This document shows positions 1-9,062 of a stretch of 64,000 nucleotides of DNA, piece after piece. Position numbers and translations under genes: made by a program. Source of the stretch: Pseudomonadota bacterium (GTDB taxonomy: Bacteria > Pseudomonadota > Gammaproteobacteria > Burkholderiales > Burkholderiaceae_C); assembly GCA_023418355.1 (NCBI GenBank), contig JAEZZU010000337.1, positions 1 to 64,000 of the forward strand, in the 5' to 3' direction. The notes below the pieces were generated by a model, which did not search any database, was not told the origin of the DNA, and worked only from the letters and a program-made list of their open reading frames with translations. Numbering within the stretch: position 1 is the first letter of the stretch; each line of letters starts with the position of its first letter.

Positions 1-49
1 CTGACGCTATCGTGCGTACAGAAGCCGCCCAGTTTCCTGACTTGGACAT
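1..49 (-). CDS. 5' end of an unidentified gene running off the left edge
   Basis: Sixteen codons are visible, beginning MSKSGNWAASVRTIAS. The start was chosen because a GAAAGGAAA stretch precedes this ATG at normal Shine-Dalgarno distance, and a promoter-like sequence with a structured leader lies upstream on the same strand. Too little protein is present to name a family. A different reading frame is open across 7-189, but it has no such ribosome binding site. Confidence 0.3.
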   Translation of the reverse strand, partial: MSKSGNWAASVRTIAS

Positions 50-129
50 GGCGTTTCCTTTCTCGAGGCTGGATATAGGCCGCAGAGGGCGCACTGGCAA
101 ACCAGCCTGGGTTCGATAGCTACTGTCGT

Positions 130-182
130 CTCATGCAACACCCCAGCGCCTTGGGGGCATGAGCGTCCGTCAATGAACGGAC
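130..182 (-). other. Two adjacent hairpins in the leader of the left-edge gene
   Basis: The sequence shows CTCATGC (130-136) pairing with GCATGAG (157-163), with an inner CCCCA/TGGGG stem (141-145 with 152-156), followed by GTCCGT (165-170) pairing with ACGGAC (177-182). They lie between the promoter candidate at 228-257 and the start codon at 49, so they would be in the 5' leader. I could not match them to a riboswitch class or to 6S RNA. Confidence 0.4.
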
Positions 183-227
183 ATAGCAAAAGCGAAGACG
201 AACCATGTTGCGGTTCGAAGTGGGCGG

Positions 228-257
228 ATTCTAAGTTTCGTCCAAATTACCAGTCAA
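228..257 (-). promoter_or_regulatory. Sigma-70-like promoter with AT-rich upstream tract
   Basis: On the minus strand there is TTGACT (252-257) and TAGAAT (228-233) separated by 18 bp. An A/T-only-like tract at about 262-298 sits where an UP element would. This would drive leftward transcription of the leader at 130-182 and the partial gene at 1-49. Confidence 0.45.
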
Positions 258-554
258 CACTTTAAAACAAATTTAATATTATTTTTTCTTATTTAAGACC
301 ATTTGTCAGCGGCACCGAGATCCTGAAATCTAGGGGGAAACCATGATTTACGGGTGCGGCGAGCGCCTACACCGCTATCAAAGCAGGTGTGTTTGATTTT
401 TTCAATGAAGCGATTGATTTAATTAATAAATCGCCTTTTTTCAACACTTTTGTCCGCTGATCCGCCCGGACAAATACCTTCACCTGAGGTGCATCAAGAC
501 GATACAAAAACGGCCTGCAGAACTCCTGATGGAAGGCTGCAAGCCGCAAATGCT
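258..554. other. Intergenic region, no gene found
   Basis: Between the leftward promoter and the end of the CBS gene I see an AT-rich block (262-298) and no open frame with a plausible ribosome binding site. The short frames across 367-549 and 450-899 run against or over the CBS gene and have no family signature. Confidence 0.5.
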
Positions 555-1007
555 TCAGGAAGGATTTTTTTCCTGTTCCGGCCAGTCGCGGATGTAGGCC
601 TTGAGCAATTTGTTCTCAAAGTTCTGGCTTTCCACCACGGCCTTGGCCACGTCGTGCAAGCTCACCACGCCAATCAGCTGGCGCTTGTCCATCACCGGCA
701 TATAGCGGGTGTGGTGGTCCAGGATCATGCGGCGCACCTCATCGAGCTCGGTCTCGGCCGTGCAGGTCAGCGGGGCATCGTCCATGACCGAACGCACGCG
801 GGTGGTACCCAGGCTGCCGCCGTTCTTGGCAATGGCCTGAATGACTTCACGGAACGTCAGTACGCCGACGACGTCACCGTGCTCCATGACCACCAGTGAG
901 CCCACGTCCTTTTCGGCCATCACGGCCACGGCATCAGCCAGGGCATCATCGGCCTGCGCCACATACAGGCTATTGCCTTTGAAGTGGAGAATGTCGCTCA
1001 CTTTCAT
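555..1007 (-). CDS. CBS-pair domain protein
   Basis: A 150-residue protein beginning MKVSDILHFKG. It consists almost entirely of two tandem CBS motifs (about residues 5-60 and 73-130), recognisable from the repeated DVGSLVVME..VVGVLTFREV and TRYMPVMD..LIGVVSLHDV pattern. CBS pairs usually bind adenosine nucleotides and act as energy or ligand sensors; no catalytic domain is fused, so the partner is unknown. The ATG at 1007 was preferred over upstream in-frame codons because TTTTGGAG lies about eight bases before it. It is divergent from the sulfhydrylase gene and probably monocistronic. Confidence 0.8.
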   Translation of the reverse strand: MKVSDILHFKGNSLYVAQADDALADAVAVMAEKDVGSLVVMEHGDVVGVLTFREVIQAIAKNGGSLGTTRVRSVMDDAPLTCTAETELDEVRRMILDHHTRYMPVMDKRQLIGVVSLHDVAKAVVESQNFENKLLKAYIRDWPEQEKNPS

Positions 1008-1312
1008 TGGTAGATCTCCAAAACCAAGTCTTTGTCCATGCGAACGAATATAGCCGACATCCGCTGTTCGCAAGCCGCGCAAAGTAACAAGGCTTGTATC
1101 TTGTCTGGCGCCATTCAAAAAAATAGCACCTTGCGCTGATCCAGACAGGTTTTCGCAATATTTTTGCTTTCAATCGCTGATTTATCAAGCCCAAGTCGCT
1201 CTTTTCTTTGTAGCAATCCAGGATCCTGCGTCACCTAGGCGCTGACCGTCTGGTGCATCTGTGCCAGCATTGCATCCACTCATACCTATATAGACCCTAT
1301 GGAGACATTGCA
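1008..1312. other. Divergent intergenic region between CBS gene and metY
   Basis: About 305 bp with promoters expected on both strands (TATATT-like and TATAGA-like hexamers are visible near each gene). I looked for a SAM or SAH riboswitch in front of the methionine gene and saw no recognisable conserved core. Confidence 0.4.
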
Positions 1313-2611
1313 ATGCCCGGCTACAGCGACCCCGGCTTTGACACCCTGAGCCTGCATGCAGGCGCGCAGCCCGACCCGGCCACGGGCGCACGCGCGGTGC
1401 CGATCCACCTGACCACCTCCTTCGTGTTTGAGTCCAGCGACCACGCGGCCAGCCTATTCAACCTGGAGCGCCCGGGGCATGTCTACAGCCGCATCAGCAA
1501 CCCGACCAATGCCGTGCTGGAGCAGCGCGTGTCGGCGCTGGAAGGCGGCATTGGTGCGATTGCCGTAGCCAGCGGGCAGGCTGCGCTGCACCTGTCGGTG
1601 GCCACACTCATGGGCGCGGGCAGCCATATCGTGGCCAGCACGGCCCTGTACGGCGGCAGCCAGAACCTGCTGCACTACACGCTGCGCCGCTTTGGCATTG
1701 AGACCACCTTCGTCCAACCCGACGACATTGACGGCTGGAAGGCCGCCATCCGCCCCAACACCCAACTGTTCTTTGGCGAAACCGTGGGCAACCCGGGGCT
1801 GGACGTACTGGACATTCCCACCATCTCGCAGATCGCGCACGATGCCGGTGTGCCGCTGCTGGTGGACTCCACGCTGACCTCGCCCTGGCTCATCAGGCCG
1901 TTCGAGCATGGTGCGGATCTGGTGTACCACTCGGCCACCAAGTTCCTCTCGGGCCACGGCACGGTGATTGGCGGCATCGTGGTCGATGGCGGCAGCTTCG
2001 ACTGGGAGGCCTCAGGCAAATTCCCCGAGCTGACCGAGCCCTACGACGGCTTTCACAACATGGTGTTCAGCGAGGAAAGCACCGTCGGCGCCTTCCTGCT
2101 GCGCGCGCGCCGCGAGGGGCTGCGCGACTTTGGCGCCTGCATGAGCCCGCACAGCGCCTGGCTGATCCTGCAAGGCATCGAGACCCTGCCGCTGCGCATG
2201 GAAAAGCACATGAAGAACACCGAGAAGGTGGTCGAGTTCCTCGCCAGCCACCCCATGGTCAGCCGTGTGGGCCACCCCCTGCTGGAATCGCACCCCTCGC
2301 ACCAGCTCGCGAAAAAGCTCCTGCCGCGTGGCGCCGGCTCGGTCTTCAGCTTTGACATTGCGGGCAACCGCAACCAGGGCAAGAAGTTCATCGAGACGCT
2401 CAAGCTCTTCAGCCACCTCGCCAACGTGGGCGACTGCCGCAGCCTGGTGATCCACCCCGCCAGCACCACGCACTTCCGCATGAGCGATGAGGCGCTCGCG
2501 CAGGCCGGCATTGGCCAGGGCACGATCCGCCTGTCGATTGGCCTGGAAGATGCCGACGACCTGATCGACGACCTCAAGCGCGCCCTGAAGGCTGCAGAAA
2601 AAGCGGCGTGA
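1313..2611 (+). CDS. metY: O-acetylhomoserine sulfhydrylase-type PLP enzyme
   Basis: A 432-residue Cys/Met-metabolism PLP enzyme that would convert O-acetylhomoserine plus sulfide (or methanethiol) to homocysteine (or methionine) in the cytosol. The PLP-binding lysine is in HSATKFLSGHG, about residue 208, and the substrate-phosphate region YSRISNPT is present near residue 65. Length and the FDTLSLHAGAQPD N-terminus fit MetY better than the shorter MetZ. The start at 1313 is favoured by GGAGA eight bases upstream; an in-frame codon at 1253 lacks this. It is followed by a closely spaced hydrolase gene, so the two are probably cotranscribed. Confidence 0.85.
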   Translation: MPGYSDPGFDTLSLHAGAQPDPATGARAVPIHLTTSFVFESSDHAASLFNLERPGHVYSRISNPTNAVLEQRVSALEGGIGAIAVASGQAALHLSVATLMGAGSHIVASTALYGGSQNLLHYTLRRFGIETTFVQPDDIDGWKAAIRPNTQLFFGETVGNPGLDVLDIPTISQIAHDAGVPLLVDSTLTSPWLIRPFEHGADLVYHSATKFLSGHGTVIGGIVVDGGSFDWEASGKFPELTEPYDGFHNMVFSEESTVGAFLLRARREGLRDFGACMSPHSAWLILQGIETLPLRMEKHMKNTEKVVEFLASHPMVSRVGHPLLESHPSHQLAKKLLPRGAGSVFSFDIAGNRNQGKKFIETLKLFSHLANVGDCRSLVIHPASTTHFRMSDEALAQAGIGQGTIRLSIGLEDADDLIDDLKRALKAAEKAA

Positions 2612-2664
2612 GCCATTCAGATAAAAAACAGCCTCTAGCGCTTATCCCACCTGCGAGAACAGCT

Positions 2665-3486
2665 ATGTTTTTTCAAGTCAACGACGCACAGCTCTATGCC
2701 TACACCGGCGGCAAGCCTTTCGACGCCGCCAAGCCCACGGCCATCCTGATCCACGGCGTGCTGTGCGACCACAGCGTCTGGACGCTGCAAAGCCGCTACC
2801 TGGCCCACCACGGCTGGAACGTGCTGGCCATCGACCTGCCCGGCCACGGCCGCAGCCGCGGTGCCGCGCCCGAGAGCGTGGAAGCCGCGGCGCGCGCCAT
2901 CGGCCAGCTCATGGATGCTGCGAGCCTGCAACAGGCCGCACTGATCGGCCACAGCTGGGGCAGTCTGATTGCGCTGGAAGCGGCCGCGCAGCTCGGCAAC
3001 CGAGTAAGCCACCTGGCCCTGGTCGGCATTGCCTACCCGATGAAGGTCTCCCCCGCCCTGCTTGACAGCGCACTGCACACGCCTGAGCAGGCAATCACCA
3101 TGATCAACACCTTCTCGCGTGCCACGCTCTCGCCGCCCGGCGGCGCAGGCAGCTGGGTCTATGGCGCGGGCATGGCGCTGGGTCGGCGCGTGCTGGCGAG
3201 CAACCGCGACACCAACCTGCTCTACACAGGCTTCAAGGCCTGCGACAGCTATGCGCATGGCGAGCAGGCCATCGCCGCCGTGCAGTGCCCCATCCTGTTC
3301 GCACTGGGCAAGCAGGACCAGATGACCCCCCCCAAGGCGGCGCAAGGCCTGATCCACACCGCCAAGGCCGCGGGCAAGCAGGTGGATGTGGCGATGCTGC
3401 CCATGGGCCACAACCAGATGACGGAGTGCCCGGACGAGACGCTGTTTGCGTTGCGCGACTTTCTGGCGCAGCCCGTCAGCGCCTGA
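2665..3486 (+). CDS. Alpha/beta-fold hydrolase
   Basis: A 273-residue alpha/beta hydrolase. It shows the oxyanion-region HG (ILIHGVLCD), the nucleophile elbow GHSWG (about residues 94-98) and a C-terminal catalytic His in MGHNQMTE; an acidic residue lies in the expected segment LGKQDQMTPP. The substrate cannot be read from sequence. The ATG at 2665 has GAGAA upstream. A GTG at 2608 that overlaps the metY stop codon is an alternative and would add 19 residues. A strong terminator follows at 3561-3594. Confidence 0.75.
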   Translation: MFFQVNDAQLYAYTGGKPFDAAKPTAILIHGVLCDHSVWTLQSRYLAHHGWNVLAIDLPGHGRSRGAAPESVEAAARAIGQLMDAASLQQAALIGHSWGSLIALEAAAQLGNRVSHLALVGIAYPMKVSPALLDSALHTPEQAITMINTFSRATLSPPGGAGSWVYGAGMALGRRVLASNRDTNLLYTGFKACDSYAHGEQAIAAVQCPILFALGKQDQMTPPKAAQGLIHTAKAAGKQVDVAMLPMGHNQMTECPDETLFALRDFLAQPVSA

Positions 3487-3560
3487 GTTAGATGCTTAAG
3501 TTGTGCGCTGCCCTGCCGATACAGCCAGCAGGCACATCGCACCAAGTCTAGGTGGATGCT

Positions 3561-3594
3561 GAAAGCCCCGGTTGCACCTGCAACCGGGGCTTTC
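3561..3594 (+). terminator. Rho-independent terminator after the hydrolase gene
   Basis: A perfect 15-bp stem, GAAAGCCCCGGTTGC (3561-3575) against its complement (3580-3594), with a 4-nt ACCT loop, followed by TTCTTG. It closes the metY-hydrolase unit. Confidence 0.85.
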
Positions 3595-3617
3595 TTCTTG
3601 GTGCTTGCAGCAGTGCA

Positions 3618-3642
3618 TAAAAAACGGGCCACAAAGGCCCGT
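3618..3642 (-). terminator. Rho-independent terminator after the acyl-CoA ligase gene
   Basis: Read on the minus strand: ACGGGCC, loop TTTGT, GGCCCGT, then a run of T. It lies just downstream of the ligase stop codon at 3668. Confidence 0.8.
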
Positions 3643-3667
3643 TCCATACGGATGCACGCTGTTTGAC

Positions 3668-5506
3668 TTATGCCACGCGGCGTTTGCCGTACAGGCCTTC
3701 GATCTCTTCTGCGTAACGCTCCATGACCTGCTTGCGCTTGACCTTGAGCGTAGGCGTGAGCAGCTGGTTTTCCACGCTCCAGGGCTCCATGGTCAGCAGC
3801 AAGGCACGGGGCTGTGCATAGATGGGGAAGTCCAGACTCAGTGCCTGCAGGCGCTTGAGCACGGTCTGCACCACGGCAGGCTGGCGCAGCGCTTCGAGGC
3901 TCTGGCCATCCCAGCCCTGCTCGGCCGCAAACACGGCCCAGTTCTCCGCATTGAGCACGGCAATCGCACTGACGTAGGGGCGGTGATCGCCCAGCACCAT
4001 GATCTGGTCGATCAGCGGATCGGCCAGCAGCGCCAGCTCCAGATCGGCGGGCGAAAGTTTTTCGCCCGTGGAGGTGACGATGATTTCCTTCAGTCGCCCC
4101 ATGAGGCGAATACGACCGCGCACCAGTTCGGCCTGGTCGCCAGTACGCAGCCAGCCGTCTTCGGTGAAGGCAGCGGCGGTGTCTTCCGGACGCTTCCAGT
4201 AGCCCTTCATCACAGTGGGGCCACGCACCTGCAGCTCACGCTGCTCACCAATGCGCACCTGCACGCAGGGCAGTGGCTCGCCCACGGTGGCGGGGTCATT
4301 GCTGTCTGGCGTGACCACGGAGATCACGGGCGTGGTTTCCGTCATGCCATAGCCTTGCAGCAAGGTCACGCCCAGTGCCAGGAATACTTTGGCCGTGCTG
4401 TGCGGAATGGCTGCGCCACCGGTAATCGCCATGCGCACATGGCCGCCGAACAGATTGGCAATCTGCTGCGCAAGCGCGTCATAGGCTGCAGGCGCAGGCG
4501 TGCCGATCAGGCTGGCATCGTGCTTGTGCAGATCGGTGATGCCCTGGCGTGCGCAGAAGTTGGCCCAGCCCCACTCCACACAGCTGAAAAAGGCTTCGCG
4601 CTCGGCCTCGGGGCCTGCCAGCACTTTTTCCAGCACCTTGGCATGGGCACGCTCGTAGATACGTGGCACGCACACCAAAATGGTGGGCTTTTCAGTCTGC
4701 ATGTCCTGCATCAGCAGCGCTGCCGAGCGCGCATACGACGTGCAGGCACCGCAGGCAATGCTCAGGTAGTAGCCACAGGTGCGCTCAAAAGTGTGGGACA
4801 GCGGCAGGAAAGACAGAAAACGGTCGTTTTCATTGGGTGCGAGGCGATCGATAAAGTCCATCACATCTGCCAGCACATTGCCATGCGTGAGCATCACCCC
4901 CTTGGGCTTGCCCGTGGTGCCTGAGGTATAGACGATGGCGGCCACATCGCCGCGCTGCGGCAGGGCAGGAGCGGGTGCATCGGCCAGTGCCTCACCTTCC
5001 TGCAGCCACTGCGCCAGGCTGAGCACGCGGGGCTCGCCCGGCTGGGTTGCCACAGCTTCTGGCAGGTCAATCACCACCACCGTACGCAGGCTGGCCATGG
5101 CGTATTCGGTGCCACGCACACGCTCCCACTGGCTCAGACTGGACAGCACCAGCAGGCTGATTTCTGCGTTGTCAAAAATATAGGCAATGCTGGCGGGGTT
5201 GTCGGTACTGTGCACGGGCACCGCAATCGCACCGATCTGCAGCACGGCCTGGTCCACGCACATGGCATGTACGCTGTTGGGCAGCCAGATGCCAACACGG
5301 TCGGCATGCACAATGCCGCTGCGCTGCAGGGCACAGCGGTACTGCATCACGGCTGCGCCCACTTCACCCCAGCTCAGCTGCTTCCAGGGCAGGTCTTTGC
5401 CCACAGATTCACGATAGGCTGGCAGTTCAGGGCTGGCAGCGACACGTGCCTGCAACATATGGGCCAGGCTGGCTTGTTGCCATGGTGGAGAGACAGTTAC
5501 GCTCAT
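3668..5506 (-). CDS. Long-chain acyl-CoA synthetase (AMP-forming)
   Basis: A 612-residue ANL-superfamily ligase that activates a fatty acid to acyl-AMP and then acyl-CoA. The ATP-binding P-loop YTSGTTGKPKGVML (about residue 195), the YGMTETTPVIS motif (about residue 385) and the adenine/ribose-binding GWLRTGDQAEL (about 450) are all present, followed by the C-terminal lysine domain with RLKEIIVTSTGEK. Length fits FACS/FAA-type ligases. It stands alone between its own terminator and a 300-bp upstream gap. The exact chain-length preference is not evident. Confidence 0.85.
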   Translation of the reverse strand: MSVTVSPPWQQASLAHMLQARVAASPELPAYRESVGKDLPWKQLSWGEVGAAVMQYRCALQRSGIVHADRVGIWLPNSVHAMCVDQAVLQIGAIAVPVHSTDNPASIAYIFDNAEISLLVLSSLSQWERVRGTEYAMASLRTVVVIDLPEAVATQPGEPRVLSLAQWLQEGEALADAPAPALPQRGDVAAIVYTSGTTGKPKGVMLTHGNVLADVMDFIDRLAPNENDRFLSFLPLSHTFERTCGYYLSIACGACTSYARSAALLMQDMQTEKPTILVCVPRIYERAHAKVLEKVLAGPEAEREAFFSCVEWGWANFCARQGITDLHKHDASLIGTPAPAAYDALAQQIANLFGGHVRMAITGGAAIPHSTAKVFLALGVTLLQGYGMTETTPVISVVTPDSNDPATVGEPLPCVQVRIGEQRELQVRGPTVMKGYWKRPEDTAAAFTEDGWLRTGDQAELVRGRIRLMGRLKEIIVTSTGEKLSPADLELALLADPLIDQIMVLGDHRPYVSAIAVLNAENWAVFAAEQGWDGQSLEALRQPAVVQTVLKRLQALSLDFPIYAQPRALLLTMEPWSVENQLLTPTLKVKRKQVMERYAEEIEGLYGKRRVA

Positions 5507-5810
5507 ACGCGATAAAAAATAAATGCATCAGAGCACAGCCTAAGGCCGTGCTCCAAGAATGCGTGTAGGTTGATAGGGAATTTGCCAGCAGGCCGGACCT
5601 GTGCAAGTCTGCTGCTTCTCTGCAAGAGATCCATGCCAGATGCCGCACGCCATACGCACGCTCCTGTTCTGGCACACCTAGGTAAAAGGCCTTGGTAGCA
5701 CTGCAGCATGACAGATATGCTAGCAAGTGCTTACCAAGGCCTTATTGCTTCCAATAAAGAAGCATTTAGCGCTTATCCATCAAGGGTTTGCGCCATAAAA
5801 CACGCATATT
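5507..5810. other. Intergenic region upstream of the acyl-CoA ligase
   Basis: About 304 bp that should hold the ligase promoter (an AT-rich stretch lies at 5512-5525) and the 3' end of the YihY transcription unit. No gene, clear terminator or repeat was found. Confidence 0.4.
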
Positions 5811-7100
5811 TTACCTTGGCAAGCCCTGGCCTGCAGGCACTGGCCCGCCCGTCTCGCCCGGCAGCACCTGGCGCAGCATGCACGCTGCCCAGCCGCTTTG
5901 CTGCCACAAGGTGGCCGTGCTTTCCGTCTGCGCCAGCAGCATGTGTTCCATCAGCGGCGCCAGCAAGGTCGTATCCGGGTCAGCCAGCAGCACAAAGCAG
6001 GGCTCGCCTTCTTCCAGATACGCCGTGCCACTGGCAGGCATGGCAGCCACCCACCGGATGCTGGTCAGGGCACTGAGCGCCGCCTCCAGCTGTAGCTTGC
6101 TCACGCGCAGTCGCCGCGCCAGCACGCGCGCAGTCAGGCCGCGCTGGGGCTGTGCACGCAGCGGGTCCAGCACCGCAATCGCTTCCAGTGCCAGGGACAG
6201 CTGCCAGCCCGCATGGCGCATGTCACGCGCAGAACCCGCCAGCAGGCCCGGCAGATAGGCAGCGACCACGGCACCGAGCAAAAAGATGATCCAGCAGGTG
6301 TAAATCCAGATCAGCAAGATGGGCAGCGTGGCAAACGTGCCGTAGATGGCCGAGTACGTGGGCACGGTCGACAGATACATGCCCAGCGCCTTCTTGGCCA
6401 GCGCCATGCCTATCGCCACAAACAGGCCGCCTGCCCATGCATAGCGCCACTTCACCGGTGTGTTGGGCACAAAGTGGTACAGCGCCGTCATGGCCGCCGA
6501 CAGCAAGAGGAACTCCAGCGAATTGAACGCCACCTGCGCACTCTCAGGCAGCACTGCCACCAGCCCCCGCGAAGCCGAGAGCACATAGGACGTGGTCGCA
6601 ATACTCAACCCCATGAGCAGCGGACCAAAGGTCAGCACCCCCCAGTAGATCAGCAGACGCTGGCCCAGCGGACGCATGCGGGGCACGCGCCAGATGCGGT
6701 TGAGGGTCTTGTCCATGGTCAGAATCAGACTGACCACCGTGAGCAGCAAAAAGGCCAGGCCCACAATCCCGAGCTGGCTGGCCTTGCTGGAAAACTGCGT
6801 CAGATAGTCAATCACCTGCTCGGCAATTTCCATGGGAATCAGCTTGTCGATCAGCCAGGTCTGCAGCGTCTCCTGCAGACGGCCAAAGCTGGGGAAGGCC
6901 GTAAACACCGCCAACAGCACCGTAAAAAATGGCACCAGCGCCAGCAGCGTCGTGAAGGTGAGACTGCTGGCCGTCAGACCGAGCTGGTCTTCGCTGAAAC
7001 GATGCTTGAGGATGTGCAAGGTATTGCGCCAGGGAAATGTTTGCAGCATTTGCCCCAGCTGGACCAGCCGCTGTCGTGCACGGTGAAAAATCAGAGACAT
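5811..7100 (-). CDS. YihY/BrkB family inner-membrane protein
   Basis: A 429-residue membrane protein. Residues about 1-295 form the YihY/BrkB domain with about six hydrophobic helices (for example LTFTTLLALVPFFTVLLAVF near residue 45 and PILLIWIYTCWIIFLLGAVV near residue 265). The remaining 130 residues are soluble and look like a winged-helix-type tail. This family was once annotated as ribonuclease BN, which is now known to be wrong; the true role is not established. Divergent from the DUF2069 gene with only 21 bp between start codons. Confidence 0.8.
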   Translation of the reverse strand: MSLIFHRARQRLVQLGQMLQTFPWRNTLHILKHRFSEDQLGLTASSLTFTTLLALVPFFTVLLAVFTAFPSFGRLQETLQTWLIDKLIPMEIAEQVIDYLTQFSSKASQLGIVGLAFLLLTVVSLILTMDKTLNRIWRVPRMRPLGQRLLIYWGVLTFGPLLMGLSIATTSYVLSASRGLVAVLPESAQVAFNSLEFLLLSAAMTALYHFVPNTPVKWRYAWAGGLFVAIGMALAKKALGMYLSTVPTYSAIYGTFATLPILLIWIYTCWIIFLLGAVVAAYLPGLLAGSARDMRHAGWQLSLALEAIAVLDPLRAQPQRGLTARVLARRLRVSKLQLEAALSALTSIRWVAAMPASGTAYLEEGEPCFVLLADPDTTLLAPLMEHMLLAQTESTATLWQQSGWAACMLRQVLPGETGGPVPAGQGLPR

Positions 7101-7121
7101 GGGCCGTATGATGCCACCCCA

Positions 7122-7553
7122 ATGAATTCTGCAAGCAACAATTTCTCCGGCAGCCCCGTCGTTGCTGCCTCTCGCTGGCTGGCCACCGGCAGTCTGCTGG
7201 GCCTGATCATTCTGTGCGTAGTATGGGAGCTTTGGCTGGCGCCGCTGCGCCCCGGCGGGTCATGGGTCGTGCTCAAGGCTTTGCCGCTGTGCATACCGCT
7301 GGTCGGCCTGCTCAAGCGCCGCATGTATACCTACCGCTGGGTCAGCCTGCTGGTGTGGCTGTACTTCACCGAAGGCGTGGTGCGTGCCTGGAGTGACAAG
7401 GCACCGGGCAACTACCTGGCCATGCTGGAAATCCTGCTGTGCCTGCTGCTGTTTGTGGCCTGCGTATTGCATGTGCGCATACGCCTGCAATCCGCCAAAG
7501 CACAGGCCACTGCACCATCCCAACCAGAAAACCAGGAAAGCATCAAGCCATGA
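7122..7553 (+). CDS. DUF2069 small membrane protein
   Basis: A 143-residue protein with four predicted membrane helices (LLGLIILCVVWELWL, VVLKALPLCIPLVGLL, RWVSLLVWLYFTEGVV, LEILLCLLLFVACVLHV). The pattern matches DUF2069, a family of unknown function common in proteobacteria. The frame is open far upstream (from 6213), but that part is only the antisense of the YihY gene; the ATG at 7122 is the first that clears the divergent neighbour. Its stop overlaps the start of the next gene (ATGA), implying translational coupling. Confidence 0.75.
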   Translation: MNSASNNFSGSPVVAASRWLATGSLLGLIILCVVWELWLAPLRPGGSWVVLKALPLCIPLVGLLKRRMYTYRWVSLLVWLYFTEGVVRAWSDKAPGNYLAMLEILLCLLLFVACVLHVRIRLQSAKAQATAPSQPENQESIKP

Positions 7554-8974
7554 ACCAAGCAGCACTTCTTGCACAAATGCGCGACATTGTGGGCGCAGCC
7601 CATGTACTGACCGATGGCGACCTCAGCGCCTACGAACAGGACTGGCGCAAGCGCGTGCGTGGCAAGGCGCTGGCCGTGGTGCGCCCCGCCAGCACACAGG
7701 AAGTGACTGCCGTGGTCAAGGCCTGCGCGGCAGCCAGCGTGAGCATCGTGCCGCAGGGCGGCAACACAGGGCTGTCCGTAGGCTCCACGCCCGACACCAG
7801 CGGCGAGCAGATCGTGCTGAACCTGCAGCGCATGCATGCCGTGCGCCAGATCGATGCCGACAACCTGACCATCACCGTCGAGGCAGGCATGGTGCTGCAG
7901 ACGCTGCAGGACACCGCAGCGCAGGCTGGTTTTCTGTTCCCACTGTCGCTGGCCGCCGAAGGCAGCTGCACCATTGGTGGCAATTTGGGCACCAATGCTG
8001 GTGGCACGCAGGTGCTGCGCTACGGAAATACGCGCGAGCTGTGTCTGGGCCTGGAAGTGGTCACGCCGCAGGGCGAAATCTGGGATGGCCTCTCCGGCCT
8101 GCGCAAGGACAACACGGGCTATGACCTGCGCGACCTGTTCATCGGCAGCGAAGGCACGCTGGGCATCATCACTGCAGCGACCATGAAGCTGTTCCCGCAG
8201 CCCGCCGCACAGCTCACGGCCTTTGCCGCCGTGCCCAGCATGGAAGCGGCCGTGCGCTTGCTGGGTCTGGCACACCAGCATCTGGCAGCGGGGCTGACGG
8301 GCTTTGAGGTGATGGGCAAGTTTGCGCTGTCACTGGTCGTCAAGCACATGCCACAGCTGCGCGTTCCGTTTGCCCACATGGCCGAAGCGCCCTACTGCGT
8401 GCTGCTGGAAAACTCCGACAGCGAATCCGAAGCCCACGCCCGCGCGCGCTTTGAACACCTGCTGGAACTGGCGCTGGAGGACGGCTGCGTGCTCGACGCC
8501 GTGGTGGCTGAGAACATGGCTCAGGCGCACGAGCTGTGGCACATCCGAGAAAGCATTCCGCTGGCCCAGGCCGAGGAAGGGCTGAACATCAAGCACGACA
8601 TTTCCATTCAGGCTTCCAAAATCCCCGCCTTCGTGGCACACACGGATGCGCTGCTGCAGCGCGAGATTCCGGGTGTACGCCTCGTGAACTTCGGGCATCT
8701 GGGCGACGGCAATCTGCACTACAACGTGCAGGTGCCCGAAGGCCAGGACGGCAAAGCGTTTCTGCAGGAGAAAGAAGCCACGGTCAACACGCTGGTCTAT
8801 GACGCTGTAGCGCAGTTTGGCGGCTCGTTCTCAGCCGAGCACGGCGTGGGCGCACTCAAGGCCGACAAGCTGGTGCGCTACAAGTCGCCCGTGGCGCTGC
8901 AGATGATGCGCGCCATCAAACAGACACTGGACCCGCAGAACATCATGAACCCCGGCTGTATCCTGCAGCGCTGA
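7550..8974 (+). CDS. FAD-binding 2-hydroxyacid dehydrogenase (GlcD/D2HGDH type)
   Basis: A 474-residue flavoprotein of the VAO/PCMH family. The N-terminal FAD-binding domain has PQGGNTGLSVGSTPD (about residues 65-79) and the adenine-loop GSCTIGGNLGTNAGG (about 140). The C-terminal FAD-oxidase domain has the metal and substrate histidines in GHLGDGNLHYNV (about 383) and SAEHGVGALK (about 430). It should oxidise a D-2-hydroxyacid such as D-lactate, glycolate or D-2-hydroxyglutarate; sequence alone does not say which. The start overlaps the DUF2069 stop codon. Confidence 0.82.
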   Translation: MNQAALLAQMRDIVGAAHVLTDGDLSAYEQDWRKRVRGKALAVVRPASTQEVTAVVKACAAASVSIVPQGGNTGLSVGSTPDTSGEQIVLNLQRMHAVRQIDADNLTITVEAGMVLQTLQDTAAQAGFLFPLSLAAEGSCTIGGNLGTNAGGTQVLRYGNTRELCLGLEVVTPQGEIWDGLSGLRKDNTGYDLRDLFIGSEGTLGIITAATMKLFPQPAAQLTAFAAVPSMEAAVRLLGLAHQHLAAGLTGFEVMGKFALSLVVKHMPQLRVPFAHMAEAPYCVLLENSDSESEAHARARFEHLLELALEDGCVLDAVVAENMAQAHELWHIRESIPLAQAEEGLNIKHDISIQASKIPAFVAHTDALLQREIPGVRLVNFGHLGDGNLHYNVQVPEGQDGKAFLQEKEATVNTLVYDAVAQFGGSFSAEHGVGALKADKLVRYKSPVALQMMRAIKQTLDPQNIMNPGCILQR

Positions 8975-8991
8975 AACTGCCTGCTCCCAAG

Positions 8992-9028
8992 AAAAAACGC
9001 CGCAGCTTGCATGCTTGCGGCGTTTTTT
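8992..9028. terminator. Bidirectional terminator
   Basis: AAAAAACGCCGCA (8992-9004) pairs perfectly with its complement at 9016-9028, with A-run and T-run on the two sides. It can stop both the FAD dehydrogenase (+) and the convergent lipoprotein gene (-). Confidence 0.85.
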
Positions 9029-9062
9029 TCAGCGCATGCCCCGTGACCAGGGCTTACGCTTG

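Noticed and set aside
1008..1312. SAM/SAH riboswitch in front of metY
   Set aside because: No conserved core of any methionine-related riboswitch could be found by eye.
3572..4924. 450-codon open frame opposite the acyl-CoA ligase
   Set aside because: The ligase on the other strand has all ANL motifs; this frame has no motif and starts inside a terminator.
6213..7553. Long version (446 codons) of the DUF2069 gene
   Set aside because: Everything before 7122 is the antiparallel reading of the YihY gene and lacks hydrophobic or conserved character; only the last 143 codons make a plausible protein.
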